Assembly: GCA_021802775.1 (NCBI GenBank)
Contig: JAJZRJ010000006.1
Location: forward strand, 22,386-86,385
DNA from: Deltaproteobacteria bacterium
GTDB lineage: Bacteria > Desulfobacterota > Desulfobulbia > Desulfobulbales > Desulfurivibrionaceae
Reading direction: 5' to 3'
DNA length: 64,000 bases
How positions within the stretch are numbered: position 1 is the first letter of the stretch; the number at the start of each line of letters is the position of its first letter. The notes beneath the pieces were generated by a model. That model saw nothing but the letters and a program-made list of their open reading frames with translations. It made no database searches and had not been told where the DNA came from. Positions 53,527 to 62,212 of the stretch are shown one piece after another. The position numbers and the translations under genes were made by a program.

Positions 53527-54401
53527 TGTCCTGCCTCTATCGGTGAAGGTTGAATGATTTCCGGAAGAATGCGGCAGCCGCCGGCCTGGCAATGAACGGT
53601 AAAGGGCGGTTGCAGGGTGGTGGTGGCGTGCACCGGAACGTGTTGTCCGGCGGTGGTGAGTGTTTCGGCAACGCGATGGGCGAATGCGTTGGTGATCAGA
53701 TTTTCGGTGGCAAAATGACCGGCATCGATCAGGCAGAGCCCGGCCATTTCGGCCCAGCGGGCGGTGCTGTGTTTGATTTCGGCGCTTACGTAGACCTGGG
53801 CGCCCAAGGCCAGGGCCTTCTCGGCAAGTTCGGAACCGCTGCCGCCGCAGACTGCCACCCGTGAGACCACTGCCGGGACCGGGCCGGCCACCAGCAGGAT
53901 CGGGCAGTGTAATATCTGGCAGAGTTTGGCCAGCAGGTGGGTGCCGGCCAGGGACGGGTTGAGGGTGCCGATGCGGCCGAAACCCAGATCGTGATCGGCG
54001 GCGGAGGTGGTCTCCACCGGCTGGCAGTCGGCAAGGCCGAGCCGTTGGGCCAGGATATCGCTCACCCCCTGGGCAATGACATCGAGATTGGTATGGCAGG
54101 CAATGATGTTGATGTCGTGGCGCAGGGCCTTGGCCAGGGTGCGGCCGAGGGGCTGGTCGGTGCGTATGGTCTTGGCTGGCTTGAAGAGCAGGGGGTGGTG
54201 AGTGATGATGGTGTCGGCGCCTAAGTGCAGAGCCTCGTCGAGGAGCGATTCGGTCGGGTCGAGCCCGACCAGGATGCCGCCTATCGCATGGTCCGGCGCC
54301 CCGACCATCAAGCCGACATTGTCCCAGCTCTCGGCCAGGGCAAAGGGGGCCAGCCGGTCAAGTGCGGCGAGCAGGTCGCGGGTGGTGAGCGTCAACTCCA
54401 T
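53523..54401 (-). CDS. Nif3-like dinuclear metal centre protein
   Basis: A 292-residue NIF3/DUF34 protein (YbgI/YqfO type), a toroidal metal-binding family with a proposed GTP cyclohydrolase I-like or metallochaperone role, still unsettled. Metal-ligand motifs are intact: SWDNVGLMVG, ITHHPLLF, CHTNLD and GHFATEN. The ATG at 54401 is favoured, since further upstream the frame enters the tRNA region. Operon order tRNA-Ile2, nif3, DUF164, rnh, rnpB on the minus strand. Confidence 0.94.
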   Translation of the reverse strand: MELTLTTRDLLAALDRLAPFALAESWDNVGLMVGAPDHAIGGILVGLDPTESLLDEALHLGADTIITHHPLLFKPAKTIRTDQPLGRTLAKALRHDINIIACHTNLDVIAQGVSDILAQRLGLADCQPVETTSAADHDLGFGRIGTLNPSLAGTHLLAKLCQILHCPILLVAGPVPAVVSRVAVCGGSGSELAEKALALGAQVYVSAEIKHSTARWAEMAGLCLIDAGHFATENLITNAFAHRVAETLTTAGQHVPVHATTTLQPPFTVHCQAGGCRILPEIIQPSPIEAGH

Positions 54402-54545
54402 GGGTACCCCGGAAAAACAAAAAGGCGCAGCCCGTGTTGGGGTGCACCTTGAGGTCGGCGAGGGTCTTCTCCCCTCTGACATGCAGCAGTAAATGGTAAT
54501 ATGGAGTGCTTGGTAATTTCCCGATGCATTTGGTGTCTGGATTTT

Positions 54546-54621
54546 TGGTGGGCCCACCTGGACTCGAACCAGGGACCGACCGGTTATGAGCCGGTGGCTC
54601 TACCAACTGAGCTATAGGCCC
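54546..54621 (-). tRNA. tRNA-Ile2 (CAT anticodon, lysidine-type)
   Basis: A 76-nt cloverleaf including an encoded 3' CCA. The anticodon loop is CTCATAA (anticodon CAT). Acceptor GGGCCTA pairs with TGGGCCC. CAT could mean elongator Met, but C4-G69 and C5-G68 in the acceptor stem, the TilS recognition pairs, and the GGCTCATAACC anticodon arm match tRNA-Ile2, whose C34 is converted to lysidine to read AUA. The T loop is GGTTCGAGTCC. Confidence 0.88.
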
Positions 54622-54644
54622 ATTACGCAATTGTAAATCGCGTT

Positions 54645-54672
54645 ATCTTAGTCGATATTTCCTTTTTGTCAA
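54645..54672 (-). promoter_or_regulatory. Promoter of tRNA-Ile2 and probably nif3 operon
   Basis: On the minus strand a perfect TTGACA (54667-54672), 16 bases, TAAGAT (54645-54650, 4 of 6). Transcription would start near 54638, about 17 bases before the mature tRNA. Confidence 0.65.
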
Positions 54673-54741
54673 CAGTTCCGTGGCGGTATCCTTGGGGTAT
54701 CTGGCTGAAAAAACGTGTTCATCGGGAGGTGGGCCAGCACA

Positions 54742-54773
54742 CGAAAACGCCCCGGCTTGGCGGCCAGGGCGTT
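54742..54773 (-). terminator. Intrinsic terminator after the sulfite reductase gene
   Basis: On the minus strand AACGCCCTGGC pairs with GCCGGGGCGTT (11 pairs with one G-T wobble) around a six-base loop, followed by a short T-run. It ends 28 bases after the stop codon. Confidence 0.6.
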
Positions 54774-54800
54774 GGTGGGGACTCTTTCGTGCGATGCCGG

Positions 54801-55460
54801 TCACGGCAGCACGGCCTGCTGGAAGGTGGCGAAACCGATGCGGTCCATGAAGCGGCCGATCCGTTCGCCCTTTTTACCGTGTTCCTTGAAGTAGTTGAGG
54901 ACGTTGTCGGTCGCCCGGAGCGCCTGGGCGGTGGTGAGCCCTTCGGCCAGCATCTCGGCGAGCCGCGGGCGGGAAGCGGCGTTACCGCCGACGACCACGG
55001 TCCATCCCTTGGCCTTGCCGATGAAGCCGATATCCTTGACCGAACTTTCACCGCATTGGTTCGGGCAGCCGGAAACGCCCATCTTGAGCTTGCCGGGCAG
55101 TTCCATGCCGTGGTACCGCTTGTCGAGTTCCATGCCCAACTCGATGGAGTTCTGCTGGCCCAGGCGGCAGAGGGAGTTGCCGGGGCACGCTTTGACGCTG
55201 CGCACACAAAGGCCCACCGCCGCGCCGGGCGGCATGTCGAGGTCCTTCCAGGCCTGGTCGATGTCGCCTTCCTTGAGGCCGACAATGGCGATGCGGGCGG
55301 CACTGGTCACCTTGAGGGCCGCGGTCTGGTATTTCTCCGCCACATCGGCGATCTTGCGCAGCTGCGCCGGGGTGATAAGCCCGAGCGGCAGGTGGGGAAC
55401 AATGGCGTAGGTTTCCTTGTCCCGTTGCAGTACAGCTCCTTTTGCTCCGTCTTCCAGCAT
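54801..55460 (-). CDS. Small assimilatory-type sulfite reductase (sirohaem/[4Fe-4S])
   Basis: A 219-residue monomeric sulfite reductase-like protein of the size of the Desulfovibrio assimilatory-type enzyme (~218 residues). The cofactor-binding cysteines are intact: C-x5-C in KACPGNSLC and C-x3-C in SGCPNQCG. It has one nitrite/sulfite reductase half-repeat instead of the two of normal SiR. Proposed to reduce sulfite (or nitrite) to sulfide; its partner is unknown. ATG at 55460 is preceded by GGAGGA; upstream ATGs are less well supported. Terminator follows. Confidence 0.9.
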   Translation of the reverse strand: MLEDGAKGAVLQRDKETYAIVPHLPLGLITPAQLRKIADVAEKYQTAALKVTSAARIAIVGLKEGDIDQAWKDLDMPPGAAVGLCVRSVKACPGNSLCRLGQQNSIELGMELDKRYHGMELPGKLKMGVSGCPNQCGESSVKDIGFIGKAKGWTVVVGGNAASRPRLAEMLAEGLTTAQALRATDNVLNYFKEHGKKGERIGRFMDRIGFATFQQAVLP

Positions 55461-55714
55461 ACATTCCTCCATAACGTACATACGTAATGAAATATTGAAA
55501 GGTGAATAAGAATACGTGGTGATCGGGGTTGCTGACCGGACCATACCGTGCGGCCGGGTGCCCGGCCTTGATCAAGTCAAGCGATTGCCAGAAATGTGGC
55601 CTCGGCCGTGGCCGGTTGAAACGCTTTCCGATACCTTCGCGTTTTTCTCGGCAAAAGTCAACCGTCTGCCGCGGGGGGGGTGCGGAAAAAACGGGGCGGG
55701 ATGGCGGCTGAGGA

Positions 55715-55723
55715 TGGTATAGT
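55715..55723 (+). promoter_or_regulatory. Extended -10 promoter element before rmuC
   Basis: TGG-TATAGT (55715-55723) with no clear -35. A start point near 55730 would put the upstream rmuC ATG (55732) at the 5' end of the transcript, making that start leaderless and favouring the second ATG at 55783. Confidence 0.45.
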
Positions 55724-55731
55724 GCACTCAC

Positions 55732-57237
55732 ATGACCGCGTGGCTGGCGGCCGGGTTAAACCTCTGGGGGATTTTTGGGGATATGGCTTCGATGATGACG
55801 ATTGGCGGGGTGCTCTGGCTTGTGTTCGGCCTGATTGCGGTGGCAGCATGGCTGCTCGGGCGGTCGCGCGCCAGCCAGCAGCTGGCCCTGGCCGAGGCGC
55901 AACGGCAATCGGAGGCAGCGCTCTGGCAGGAACGGCTGGCAGCCAGGGAGGAGCAGGGCCGCGAACTGCGCGAACAACTGGAGCGACTCCAGGAACAGTA
56001 TGGTGCCGCCCTGATCGAGAGCCGTGGTCTTCAGGCCAGGGTAGCGGAACTGGAGGTCGGCCTCGCCAACGAGCAGCGCAACAGCGCGGAGAAGCAGGCC
56101 CTGCTCCTGGAGGCGCGCCAGGAACTGGCCGATGCCTTCAAGGCCCTCTCCTCGGATATCTTTCAGCAGAACAGCCGTTCCTTTCTGGAGTTGGCCAAGG
56201 AGACTTTCGGCAAGTTCCACGAGGGCGCCAAGGGCGAACTTGAGCAGCGCAAGCAGTCCATCCATGAGCTGGTGCAACCCCTGAAGGAATCGCTGGCGCG
56301 CGTGGATACCCAGCTTCGCCAGGTGGAAAAGGAACGGATCGAGGCCTATTCGGGGCTCACCGAGCAGGTCAAGTCACTGGCCACCTCGCAGGCCAAGCTC
56401 CACGGCGAGACCGCCAACCTGGTCAAGGCCCTGCGCACCCCCAATGTGCGCGGTCGCTGGGGCGAGATTCAGCTCCGGCGGGTGGTGGAGATGGCAGGCA
56501 TGGTGGAACACTGCGACTTCGTGGAGCAGGAGTCGGCCCAGACCGAGGGCGGTGGCCGGTTGCGGCCCGATCTCGTCATCAAGCTGCCCGGCGGCAAGAA
56601 TATCGTGGTCGATTCCAAGGCGGCGCTTAGTGCGTATCTCGAGGCAGCAGAGGCGCCGGACGAAGAGACCCGCAAGGCGCGACTTAAAGATCATGCCCGC
56701 CAGATCCGCACTCACCTCGGGCAGCTTGCCAGCAAGGGTTATTGGGAGCAGTTTCAGCCGACCCCGGAGTTTGTGGTCCTTTTCCTGCCCGGCGAGAATT
56801 TTTTCAGCGCCGCCCTGGAACAGGACCCGGAACTCATCGAGTACGGCGTGACCCAGCGGGTGATCCTCGCCACCCCCACCACCCTCATTGCGCTCCTGCG
56901 GGCGGTCTCCTACGGCTGGCGCCAGGAGCAGATCGCCGAGCACGCCCACAGGATCGGCGACCTCGGCCGCCAGCTCTACGAGCGGCTGCGGGTCATGGTC
57001 GGTCACTTCCAGACCATGCGCGGCGGGCTCGACAAGGCGGTTTCCTCCTACGACAAGGCGATGCGTTCCTTTGAGACCCGGGTCCTGGTGAGTGCCCGCA
57101 AGTTCCGGGAGCTCGATTCGTCGATCGACAAGGAGATCGAGCCGCTGGAGATGCTGGAGGCGGCGCCCCGGCTCCTGGAGGGTGAGCCCCTTGGGGCGCC
57201 GGCCGGGGAGGAGGAATCCGAGCAGGTCGGGGTATAG
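55732..57237 (+). CDS. rmuC: DNA recombination protein RmuC
   Basis: A 501-residue membrane-anchored protein. N-terminal hydrophobic helix (~residues 20-42), a coiled coil (~45-180), then the RmuC domain (~190-440): [34 protein letters not shown], and the [18 protein letters not shown] segment. The domain is PD-(D/E)XK nuclease-like with the D-x-K pair in VVDSK. It limits DNA rearrangements at inverted repeats. No ribosome-binding site precedes 55732; an alternative start is 55783, which would begin just before the transmembrane helix. Confidence 0.91.
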   Translation: MTAWLAAGLNLWGIFGDMASMMTIGGVLWLVFGLIAVAAWLLGRSRASQQLALAEAQRQSEAALWQERLAAREEQGRELREQLERLQEQYGAALIESRGLQARVAELEVGLANEQRNSAEKQALLLEARQELADAFKALSSDIFQQNSRSFLELAKETFGKFHEGAKGELEQRKQSIHELVQPLKESLARVDTQLRQVEKERIEAYSGLTEQVKSLATSQAKLHGETANLVKALRTPNVRGRWGEIQLRRVVEMAGMVEHCDFVEQESAQTEGGGRLRPDLVIKLPGGKNIVVDSKAALSAYLEAAEAPDEETRKARLKDHARQIRTHLGQLASKGYWEQFQPTPEFVVLFLPGENFFSAALEQDPELIEYGVTQRVILATPTTLIALLRAVSYGWRQEQIAEHAHRIGDLGRQLYERLRVMVGHFQTMRGGLDKAVSSYDKAMRSFETRVLVSARKFRELDSSIDKEIEPLEMLEAAPRLLEGEPLGAPAGEEESEQVGV

Positions 57238-57289
57238 CGGGCAAGAGGGCAGCGATGTCGCGCTTTTTGTAAGTTTTGCAACTTTATTC

Positions 57290-57318
57290 TTGCCTGAAAC
57301 CGGCCTCTTTTTTATTAT
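57290..57318 (+). promoter_or_regulatory. Candidate promoter of the gap-pgk-tpiA-secG operon
   Basis: TTGCCT (57290-57295, 4 of 6), 17 bases, TATTAT (57313-57318, 5 of 6). Transcription would start near 57325, giving a leader of about 92 bases that contains the 17-bp dyad described separately. Confidence 0.55.
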
Positions 57319-57340
57319 TCCTGATTTACAGAAGGCGGCA

Positions 57341-57357
57341 TGAATTCCGCGAATTCA
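57341..57357. promoter_or_regulatory. Perfect 17-bp palindrome, possible glycolytic operator
   Basis: TGAATTC-CGC-GAATTCA: two perfectly inverted 7-base arms around three bases, located 23 bases after the -10 box and 60 bases before the gap start codon. The position, overlapping the first ~30 transcribed bases, suits a repressor site. Confidence 0.5.
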
Positions 57358-57416
57358 ATACGGTTTACGGATATGCGCCTCTTTTCACCACTTACCATGC
57401 AAGGAGAACCGCAGCG

Positions 57417-58622
57417 ATGAAGTTAGGTATCAATGGCCTCGGCCGGATCGGCAAGCTTTCCCTCTGGCACCATGTCTCCCGCAAGCATTTCTCCGAGATC
57501 GTGGTCAACGTGGGCCGCCAGATCGGCGGCGGGCTGCACGACATCGCCTCCTGCATCGACCGGGACAGCACCTACGGCCGCCTCGGCATGTACCTCAACG
57601 GCAGCAAGAGCGGCCGGGTGATCGAGAACCTGGACGAGGCCGCCGGCACCATGGTGGTGAATGGCGTGCCGGTGAAGATCCTGCGTCAGGCCCGCAATCC
57701 CAAGGAGATACAGTGGCAGCAGAACGGGGTGCGCATCGTGGTCGATTCCACCGGCGCTTTCCGCGATCCGACCGCCGACGCGGGCGACGCCAAGGGCTCG
57801 CTGCGCGGCCATCTGCAGGGCGGCGCCGAGAAGGTGATCCTCTCCGCGCCCTTCAAGATCAAGACCAAGGGCATGGCCATGCCCGAGGATGCCGTGACCA
57901 CGGTCATGGGGATCAACGATGGCGATTATAACCCGGCCAAGCACTGCGTGGTTTCCGCCGCCTCCTGCACCACCACCTGCCTCTCCTTCATGATCAAGCC
58001 GCTGCTGGAGTACTTCGGCGCCGATCGTTTCCTGAGCGCCTCGATGGTGACGGTGCACGCGGCTACGGCCAGCCAGCAGGTGCTCGACCGCCTGCCGGGT
58101 GCCGGCGCCACCGATCTGCGCAAGAACCGCGGCATCTTGAACAACATCATCCTCACCTCCACCGGCGCGGCCAAGGCCCTGCCGCTGGTGATTCCGGAGA
58201 TGAAGAAGATCGGCTTCATCGCCGAATCGGTGCGGATTCCCACGACCACCGGCTCCCTGATCATCCTGGTGCTGAACCTCCAGGACAAGCTGGAAAAGCC
58301 GATCAAGCGCGACCTCATCAACTCGATCTACCGCGACTACGCCAACAACTCGCCCTACCTCGACTATTCGGAAGAGCAGAACGTCTCCTGCGACATCATC
58401 GGCATGCCGGCGGCCGCGGCGATCATCGAGGGCACCGAGACCCACACCCGTACCGCCACCATCAGCGTCAACCTTTCCAAGATGGGCTGCGCCGGTACGC
58501 CCGATTCCCTCGAGGTGCCGGTGACCCAGGCGGTGATCTACGGCTGGTACGACAACGAGCTGGGCAGCTACACCAACATGCTCGGTGACCGGACCGTTTC
58601 CATTGCCGAGCAGATGGTGTAA
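57417..58622 (+). CDS. gap: Glyceraldehyde-3-phosphate dehydrogenase (atypical long form)
   Basis: A 401-residue GAPDH, about 65 residues longer than the classical enzyme. The NAD-binding GINGLGRIG is at the N-terminus and the catalytic Cys184 lies in SAASCTTTC, where classical enzymes read SNASCTTN, so the flanking asparagines are replaced. SMVTVHAATAS carries the active-site histidine and GWYDNELGSYTN the C-terminal signature. An extra segment of ~30 residues around 115-150 explains much of the length. First gene of a gap-rimI-pgk-tpiA-secG-tRNA run; AAGGAG lies 12 bases upstream of the ATG. Confidence 0.93.
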   Translation: MKLGINGLGRIGKLSLWHHVSRKHFSEIVVNVGRQIGGGLHDIASCIDRDSTYGRLGMYLNGSKSGRVIENLDEAAGTMVVNGVPVKILRQARNPKEIQWQQNGVRIVVDSTGAFRDPTADAGDAKGSLRGHLQGGAEKVILSAPFKIKTKGMAMPEDAVTTVMGINDGDYNPAKHCVVSAASCTTTCLSFMIKPLLEYFGADRFLSASMVTVHAATASQQVLDRLPGAGATDLRKNRGILNNIILTSTGAAKALPLVIPEMKKIGFIAESVRIPTTTGSLIILVLNLQDKLEKPIKRDLINSIYRDYANNSPYLDYSEEQNVSCDIIGMPAAAAIIEGTETHTRTATISVNLSKMGCAGTPDSLEVPVTQAVIYGWYDNELGSYTNMLGDRTVSIAEQMV

Positions 58623-59096
58623 GTGTTCCCGGTTCGGATCGAACCGTTTTCGGCCGCGGATTTGCCGGCAGTAGCGGCCATCGAAGCGGAAACGCCGGGG
58701 GCGTGGTCGGCAGCGCAACTGGCCGCCGAGTTGGAACGCACCGGTGGTTGGCAGTATGTGGCCCGGCACGAGGATGGCAGCGTGGTCGGCTACCTCTGCG
58801 GCTACACCGTGGCCGATGAGGCGGAGATTCTGAAGCTGGCCGTCACCGTCTCCTGCCGGCGGCAGGGAGTGGCGGCGCAGTTGTTGGAATATGCCCTGGC
58901 CGGGCTAGCGGCCCAGGGGGTAAGTCGGGTCTTTCTCGAATTGCGGGCCGGCAATCAGCCGGCCCGGAAGCTGTACGAAAAAATTGGCTTTGGGCATTCC
59001 GGCATGCGCAAGGGATATTACCGCAACCCGCTGGAGGATGCCCTGCTCATGGCGAAACCGTTATCAGGGGGAGAGTCTCTTGAAGAACATCCGTGA
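58623..59096 (+). CDS. rimI: Ribosomal-protein-alanine N-acetyltransferase-like GNAT protein
   Basis: A 157-residue GNAT-fold protein with the acetyl-CoA loop [11 protein letters not shown] and the [12 protein letters not shown] tail typical of RimI, which acetylates the N-terminus of ribosomal protein S18. The start is a GTG immediately after the gap stop codon, without a strong ribosome-binding site, so coupling to gap is likely. The pgk start codon lies 17 bases inside its 3' end. Confidence 0.9.
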   Translation: MFPVRIEPFSAADLPAVAAIEAETPGAWSAAQLAAELERTGGWQYVARHEDGSVVGYLCGYTVADEAEILKLAVTVSCRRQGVAAQLLEYALAGLAAQGVSRVFLELRAGNQPARKLYEKIGFGHSGMRKGYYRNPLEDALLMAKPLSGGESLEEHP

Positions 59097-60264
59097 CATC
59101 GATATCCGGGAAAAGAAGGTCCTCATCCGGGTTGATTTCAACGTGCCGCTGGACGGCCAGGGCAACATCACCGACGATATCCGTATCCGCGGCGTGCTGC
59201 CCACCATCAACCATGCCCTTGATGAAAACGCCAAGATCATCATCTGCTCCCACATGGGCCGGCCCAAGGGCCAGCGCAAGGAGGAGTTAAGCCTGGCCCC
59301 GGCGGCCAAGCGCCTTTCCCGCCTGATCTCGAAAGAGGTGCGACTCGCCCCGGACTGTGTTGGGCCGGAGGTGAAGGCGATGGTCGAGGCCATGCAGCCC
59401 GGAGATGTCATCCTGCTGGAAAATTTGCGCTTCCACGCGGAGGAGCAGGCCAACGACGAAAATTTTTCCCGTGAACTCGCGGCGCTGGCCGATGTCTACA
59501 TCAACGACGCCTTTGCCGTGGCGCATCGGGCGCACGCCTCGGTGGTGGGGGTGACCAAATTTTCCAAGCAGTGCGGGGCCGGCTTCCTGCTGCAGAAGGA
59601 GATGGACTATTTCCATCGTTCGGTGAGCAACCCCATGCGGCCGCTGGTCGCGATCGTGGGCGGCGCCAAGGTGTCGAGCAAGCTCGGCGCACTTCGCAAC
59701 CTGATGGACCGGGTCGACAAGATGATCATCGGCGGCGCCATGGCCAGCACCTTCCTGAAGAGCATGGGCTACGAAATGGGCCAGTCCAAGGTGGAGGACG
59801 ATCTGCTGGAGACTGCCCGCGAGCTGATCGACAAGGCCAAGGCCCAGGGGGTCAAGCTCTATCTGCCGGTGGACTGCATCGTGGCCGACCGTTTCGAGGC
59901 CCGGGCCGAGAGCAAACGGGTCACCATCCAGGAGGTGCCCAAGGAGTGGACGGTGCTCGATATCGGGCCTGCCACCACCACCCTCTTTACCGAGGCATTG
60001 GAGGATGCCAGGACCATCATCTGGAACGGCCCCATGGGCGCCTTCGAGATAGACGCCTTCTCCCGCGGCACCATGGCCATGGTGCAGAGTGTGGCCCGGT
60101 CCCATGCGCTGACCATCGTCGGCGGCGGCGATACCGACGTGGCCGTGCACCAGGCCGGCGAGTCGAGCAACATCTCCTACATCTCCACCGGCGGCGGCGC
60201 CTTCCTGATGCTGATGGAAGGCAAGAAGCTGCCCGGAGTGGACGCGCTCGAGCAGTGTAAATAA
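59080..60264 (+). CDS. pgk: Phosphoglycerate kinase
   Basis: ATP-generating step of glycolysis. The 394-residue protein has [10 protein letters not shown] and SHMGRPKG at the N-terminus, DAFAVAHR, the hinge around [10 protein letters not shown], and [11 protein letters not shown] and STGGGAFL near the C-terminus. The start is a TTG at 59080 with GGGGGAGAG just upstream; no in-frame ATG is suitable. Overlaps rimI by 17 bases. Confidence 0.96.
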   Translation: MKNIRDIDIREKKVLIRVDFNVPLDGQGNITDDIRIRGVLPTINHALDENAKIIICSHMGRPKGQRKEELSLAPAAKRLSRLISKEVRLAPDCVGPEVKAMVEAMQPGDVILLENLRFHAEEQANDENFSRELAALADVYINDAFAVAHRAHASVVGVTKFSKQCGAGFLLQKEMDYFHRSVSNPMRPLVAIVGGAKVSSKLGALRNLMDRVDKMIIGGAMASTFLKSMGYEMGQSKVEDDLLETARELIDKAKAQGVKLYLPVDCIVADRFEARAESKRVTIQEVPKEWTVLDIGPATTTLFTEALEDARTIIWNGPMGAFEIDAFSRGTMAMVQSVARSHALTIVGGGDTDVAVHQAGESSNISYISTGGGAFLMLMEGKKLPGVDALEQCK

Positions 60265-60278
60265 AAGGAGCCCGGGCC

Positions 60279-61028
60279 ATGCGCAGACCGCTGATCGCCG
60301 GCAACTGGAAAATGCATCTGACCATCCCGGCGGCGCGTGCGCTGGCGGCGGCTGTCGGCAAGGCGGCTGCGGGCGTTACCGATCGGGATGTGCTCATTGC
60401 CCCGCCGTTTACCGCGCTTGCCGCGGTACGGGAGGCGGCTGGCAGCGGGGTGCTGCTCGCCGGCCAGAATGTCTGCTGGGAGGAGCAGGGCGCCTTTACC
60501 GGCGAGATTGCGCCGACCATGCTCAAGGAACTGGGCTGCGCCATGGCCATTGTCGGCCACTCGGAGCGGCGCCAGCTCTTCGGCGAAACCAACGGTCTCA
60601 TCAACCAGCGGGTGGCCGGCGCCCTGAAGTTCGGCCTCATCCCGATCCTCTGCATCGGCGAGACCTTGCGCGAGCGCGAGGCAGGAACCACCTTCACCGT
60701 GCTCGAGGCGCAGCTCAAGGAAGGGCTGGCGGGTGTTACCCTCGCCAGCGCCGACCAGTTGGTGGTCGCCTACGAGCCGGTCTGGGCCATCGGCACCGGT
60801 AAAACCGCCACGGCGGCGCAGGCGCAGGAGGTCCATGCCTTTGTGCGCCAGACCCTTGGCAGCCTGTTCGAGAAAAATATTGCTGGCCAAATGAGAATAT
60901 TGTATGGTGGCAGCGTCAATCCGGCCAACGTGGACGAATTGATGCGCCAGGCGGACGTAGACGGCGCCTTGGTTGGTGGCGCCGCCCTCAAGGCGGAGTC
61001 ATTCGAGCGCATCATCCACTTTCAGTAA
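60279..61028 (+). CDS. tpiA: Triose-phosphate isomerase
   Basis: Interconverts glyceraldehyde-3-phosphate and DHAP. The 249-residue barrel has AGNWKM with the catalytic lysine (Lys11), IVGHSERR with the catalytic histidine, AYEPVWAIGTGK with the catalytic glutamate, and YGGSVNPAN near the end. AAAAGGAG precedes the ATG. Fourth gene of the glycolytic operon. Confidence 0.98.
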   Translation: MRRPLIAGNWKMHLTIPAARALAAAVGKAAAGVTDRDVLIAPPFTALAAVREAAGSGVLLAGQNVCWEEQGAFTGEIAPTMLKELGCAMAIVGHSERRQLFGETNGLINQRVAGALKFGLIPILCIGETLREREAGTTFTVLEAQLKEGLAGVTLASADQLVVAYEPVWAIGTGKTATAAQAQEVHAFVRQTLGSLFEKNIAGQMRILYGGSVNPANVDELMRQADVDGALVGGAALKAESFERIIHFQ

Positions 61029-61070
61029 GAAGGTGGGCGACGCGCTGTTTTTTCTGGAAAACCAGGAATC

Positions 61071-61403
61071 ATGCAGACAATTTTGATCATCATCCATGTG
61101 CTGGTGTGCCTGTTCCTCATCGTGATCGTGCTGCTCCAGCACGGCAAGGGGGCCGACATGGGCGCCTCCTTCGGTGGCTCCAGCCAGACCGTCTTCGGAA
61201 CCGAAGGGCCGCTGCCGCTCTTGAACAAGATCACCACCGGCGCGGCTATCGTCTTCATGGTCACCTCGGTATTGCTGGCCTATATTTCCTCGAACACGGG
61301 CAATGGCACGGTGATGCAGGAAGTGCAGACGCCGGGGCAGTCGGCTCCGGCCGCGATTCCGCTGCCGCCGACCGACGGGGCTCCGCCAGCACCGGCGAAG
61401 TAG
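61071..61403 (+). CDS. secG: Preprotein translocase subunit SecG
   Basis: A 110-residue membrane protein: two transmembrane helices (~3-22 and ~55-75) joined by the conserved LLQHGKGADMGASFGG loop, then a proline-rich cytoplasmic tail. It assists SecYE translocation. tpiA-secG followed by tRNA-Leu(GAG) is also the order seen for secG and leuU in E. coli, so this block is conserved across a wide distance. Confidence 0.95.
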   Translation: MQTILIIIHVLVCLFLIVIVLLQHGKGADMGASFGGSSQTVFGTEGPLPLLNKITTGAAIVFMVTSVLLAYISSNTGNGTVMQEVQTPGQSAPAAIPLPPTDGAPPAPAK

Positions 61404-61440
61404 TATTTTTTGTTGTTTGCTCTGTGAAAAAACTGGTGTT

Positions 61441-61525
61441 GCCGAAGTGGTGGAATTGGTAGACGCGCAGGCTTGAGGTGTCTGTGGGGAGACCCGTGTC
61501 GGTTCGACTCCGACCTTCGGCACCA
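61441..61525 (+). tRNA. tRNA-Leu (GAG)
   Basis: An 85-nt class II tRNA with a long variable arm and an encoded CCA (61523-61525). The acceptor GCCGAAG (61441-61447) pairs with CTTCGGC (61515-61521), discriminator A. The anticodon loop TTGAGGT gives anticodon GAG, reading CUC and CUU. It has no promoter of its own in the 37-base gap after secG, so it is likely transcribed with the operon. Confidence 0.96.
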
Positions 61526-61532
61526 TTTTTTG

Positions 61533-61567
61533 AAACCCGCATCCGGAAACGGATCGCGGGTTTTTTT
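61533..61567 (+). terminator. Strong intrinsic terminator after tRNA-Leu
   Basis: AAACCCGC-ATCCG (61533-61545) pairs with CGGAT-C-GCGGGTTT around a GAAA loop, one bulged base, followed by a T7 run (61561-61567). Closes the glycolytic operon and tRNA. Confidence 0.92.
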
Positions 61568-61638
61568 ATGCCGTGAGAAGGGATTGGGGGGATCAGCCGG
61601 GATGGCCGTCCCATGCGCAGGGCAACGCCTTCGCCGGA

Positions 61639-61968
61639 CTAGAAATCAAGCTGCTCCACCGTCAACCCCAGGGCCGCTGCAATTTTTTTGAGAGTGACTT
61701 GCCGTGGACGAGCGGCGGTTTCCATCTGGGCGTAGGCGGCTTGCGACACCCCGGCGCGGGCGGCGACTTCGGCCTGGGTGAGGCCAAGATGCTCACGCCA
61801 GGCCCGCATCGGCGTCCAGTCGCGGTCAAAGACGAAGTTGACCACCTCATTGGGCACCAAGGACTTATCCCGGTCGCGGCTTGCCAGCCAATCGGCGTAA
61901 GGCATGACCACGAAGGCCGGAGCGCCGTCCCGGCCATGGATGATTTGGATGTCAGTACGTGTGTTCAT
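61639..61968 (-). CDS. higA: HTH XRE-family antitoxin (HigA-like)
   Basis: A 109-residue protein. The C-terminal ~55 residues are an XRE helix-turn-helix (LGLTQAEVAARAGVSQAAYAQME). The N-terminal half resembles the toxin-binding arm of HigA/Xre antitoxins. It follows the toxin gene with a 17-base overlap (toxin first), the order typical of HigBA rather than RelBE. Probably represses its own promoter. Confidence 0.88.
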   Translation of the reverse strand: MNTRTDIQIIHGRDGAPAFVVMPYADWLASRDRDKSLVPNEVVNFVFDRDWTPMRAWREHLGLTQAEVAARAGVSQAAYAQMETAARPRQVTLKKIAAALGLTVEQLDF

Positions 61969-62206
61969 CGCGTTTCTTCACCTCCTGAATTTCGACAACC
62001 CGCACCTCGCCGTCAAAGTCGAAAAATACCCGGTAGCGCCCCACGCGCAACCGGTAGCCGTACTTATGATTGGTCAAGGCCTTCACTCCCGAGCAGGCGG
62101 GCATGGCCGCAAGACCGTTCACGGCCTGCCGGATGGCGGCATTGTCCTGACGGTCAATCTTGCGGAGTTGCCGCAGGGCTTTCGTGTGCCACCTGATGCC
62201 GCTCAT
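61952..62206 (-). CDS. higB: RelE/ParE-superfamily toxin (HigB-like)
   Basis: An 84-residue small basic protein with the RelE/ParE fold pattern: helical WHTKALRQLRKI, a middle NHKYGYRLRVGRYRVFFDF strand segment and the VVEIQEV tail. Such toxins are ribosome-dependent mRNases or gyrase inhibitors. The ATG at 62206 is favoured over the TTG two codons upstream. The promoter's predicted start point coincides with the ATG, so the mRNA would be leaderless. Partner antitoxin overlaps downstream. Confidence 0.85.
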   Translation of the reverse strand: MSGIRWHTKALRQLRKIDRQDNAAIRQAVNGLAAMPACSGVKALTNHKYGYRLRVGRYRVFFDFDGEVRVVEIQEVKKRDEHTY

Positions 62207-62212
62207 AAGCAA

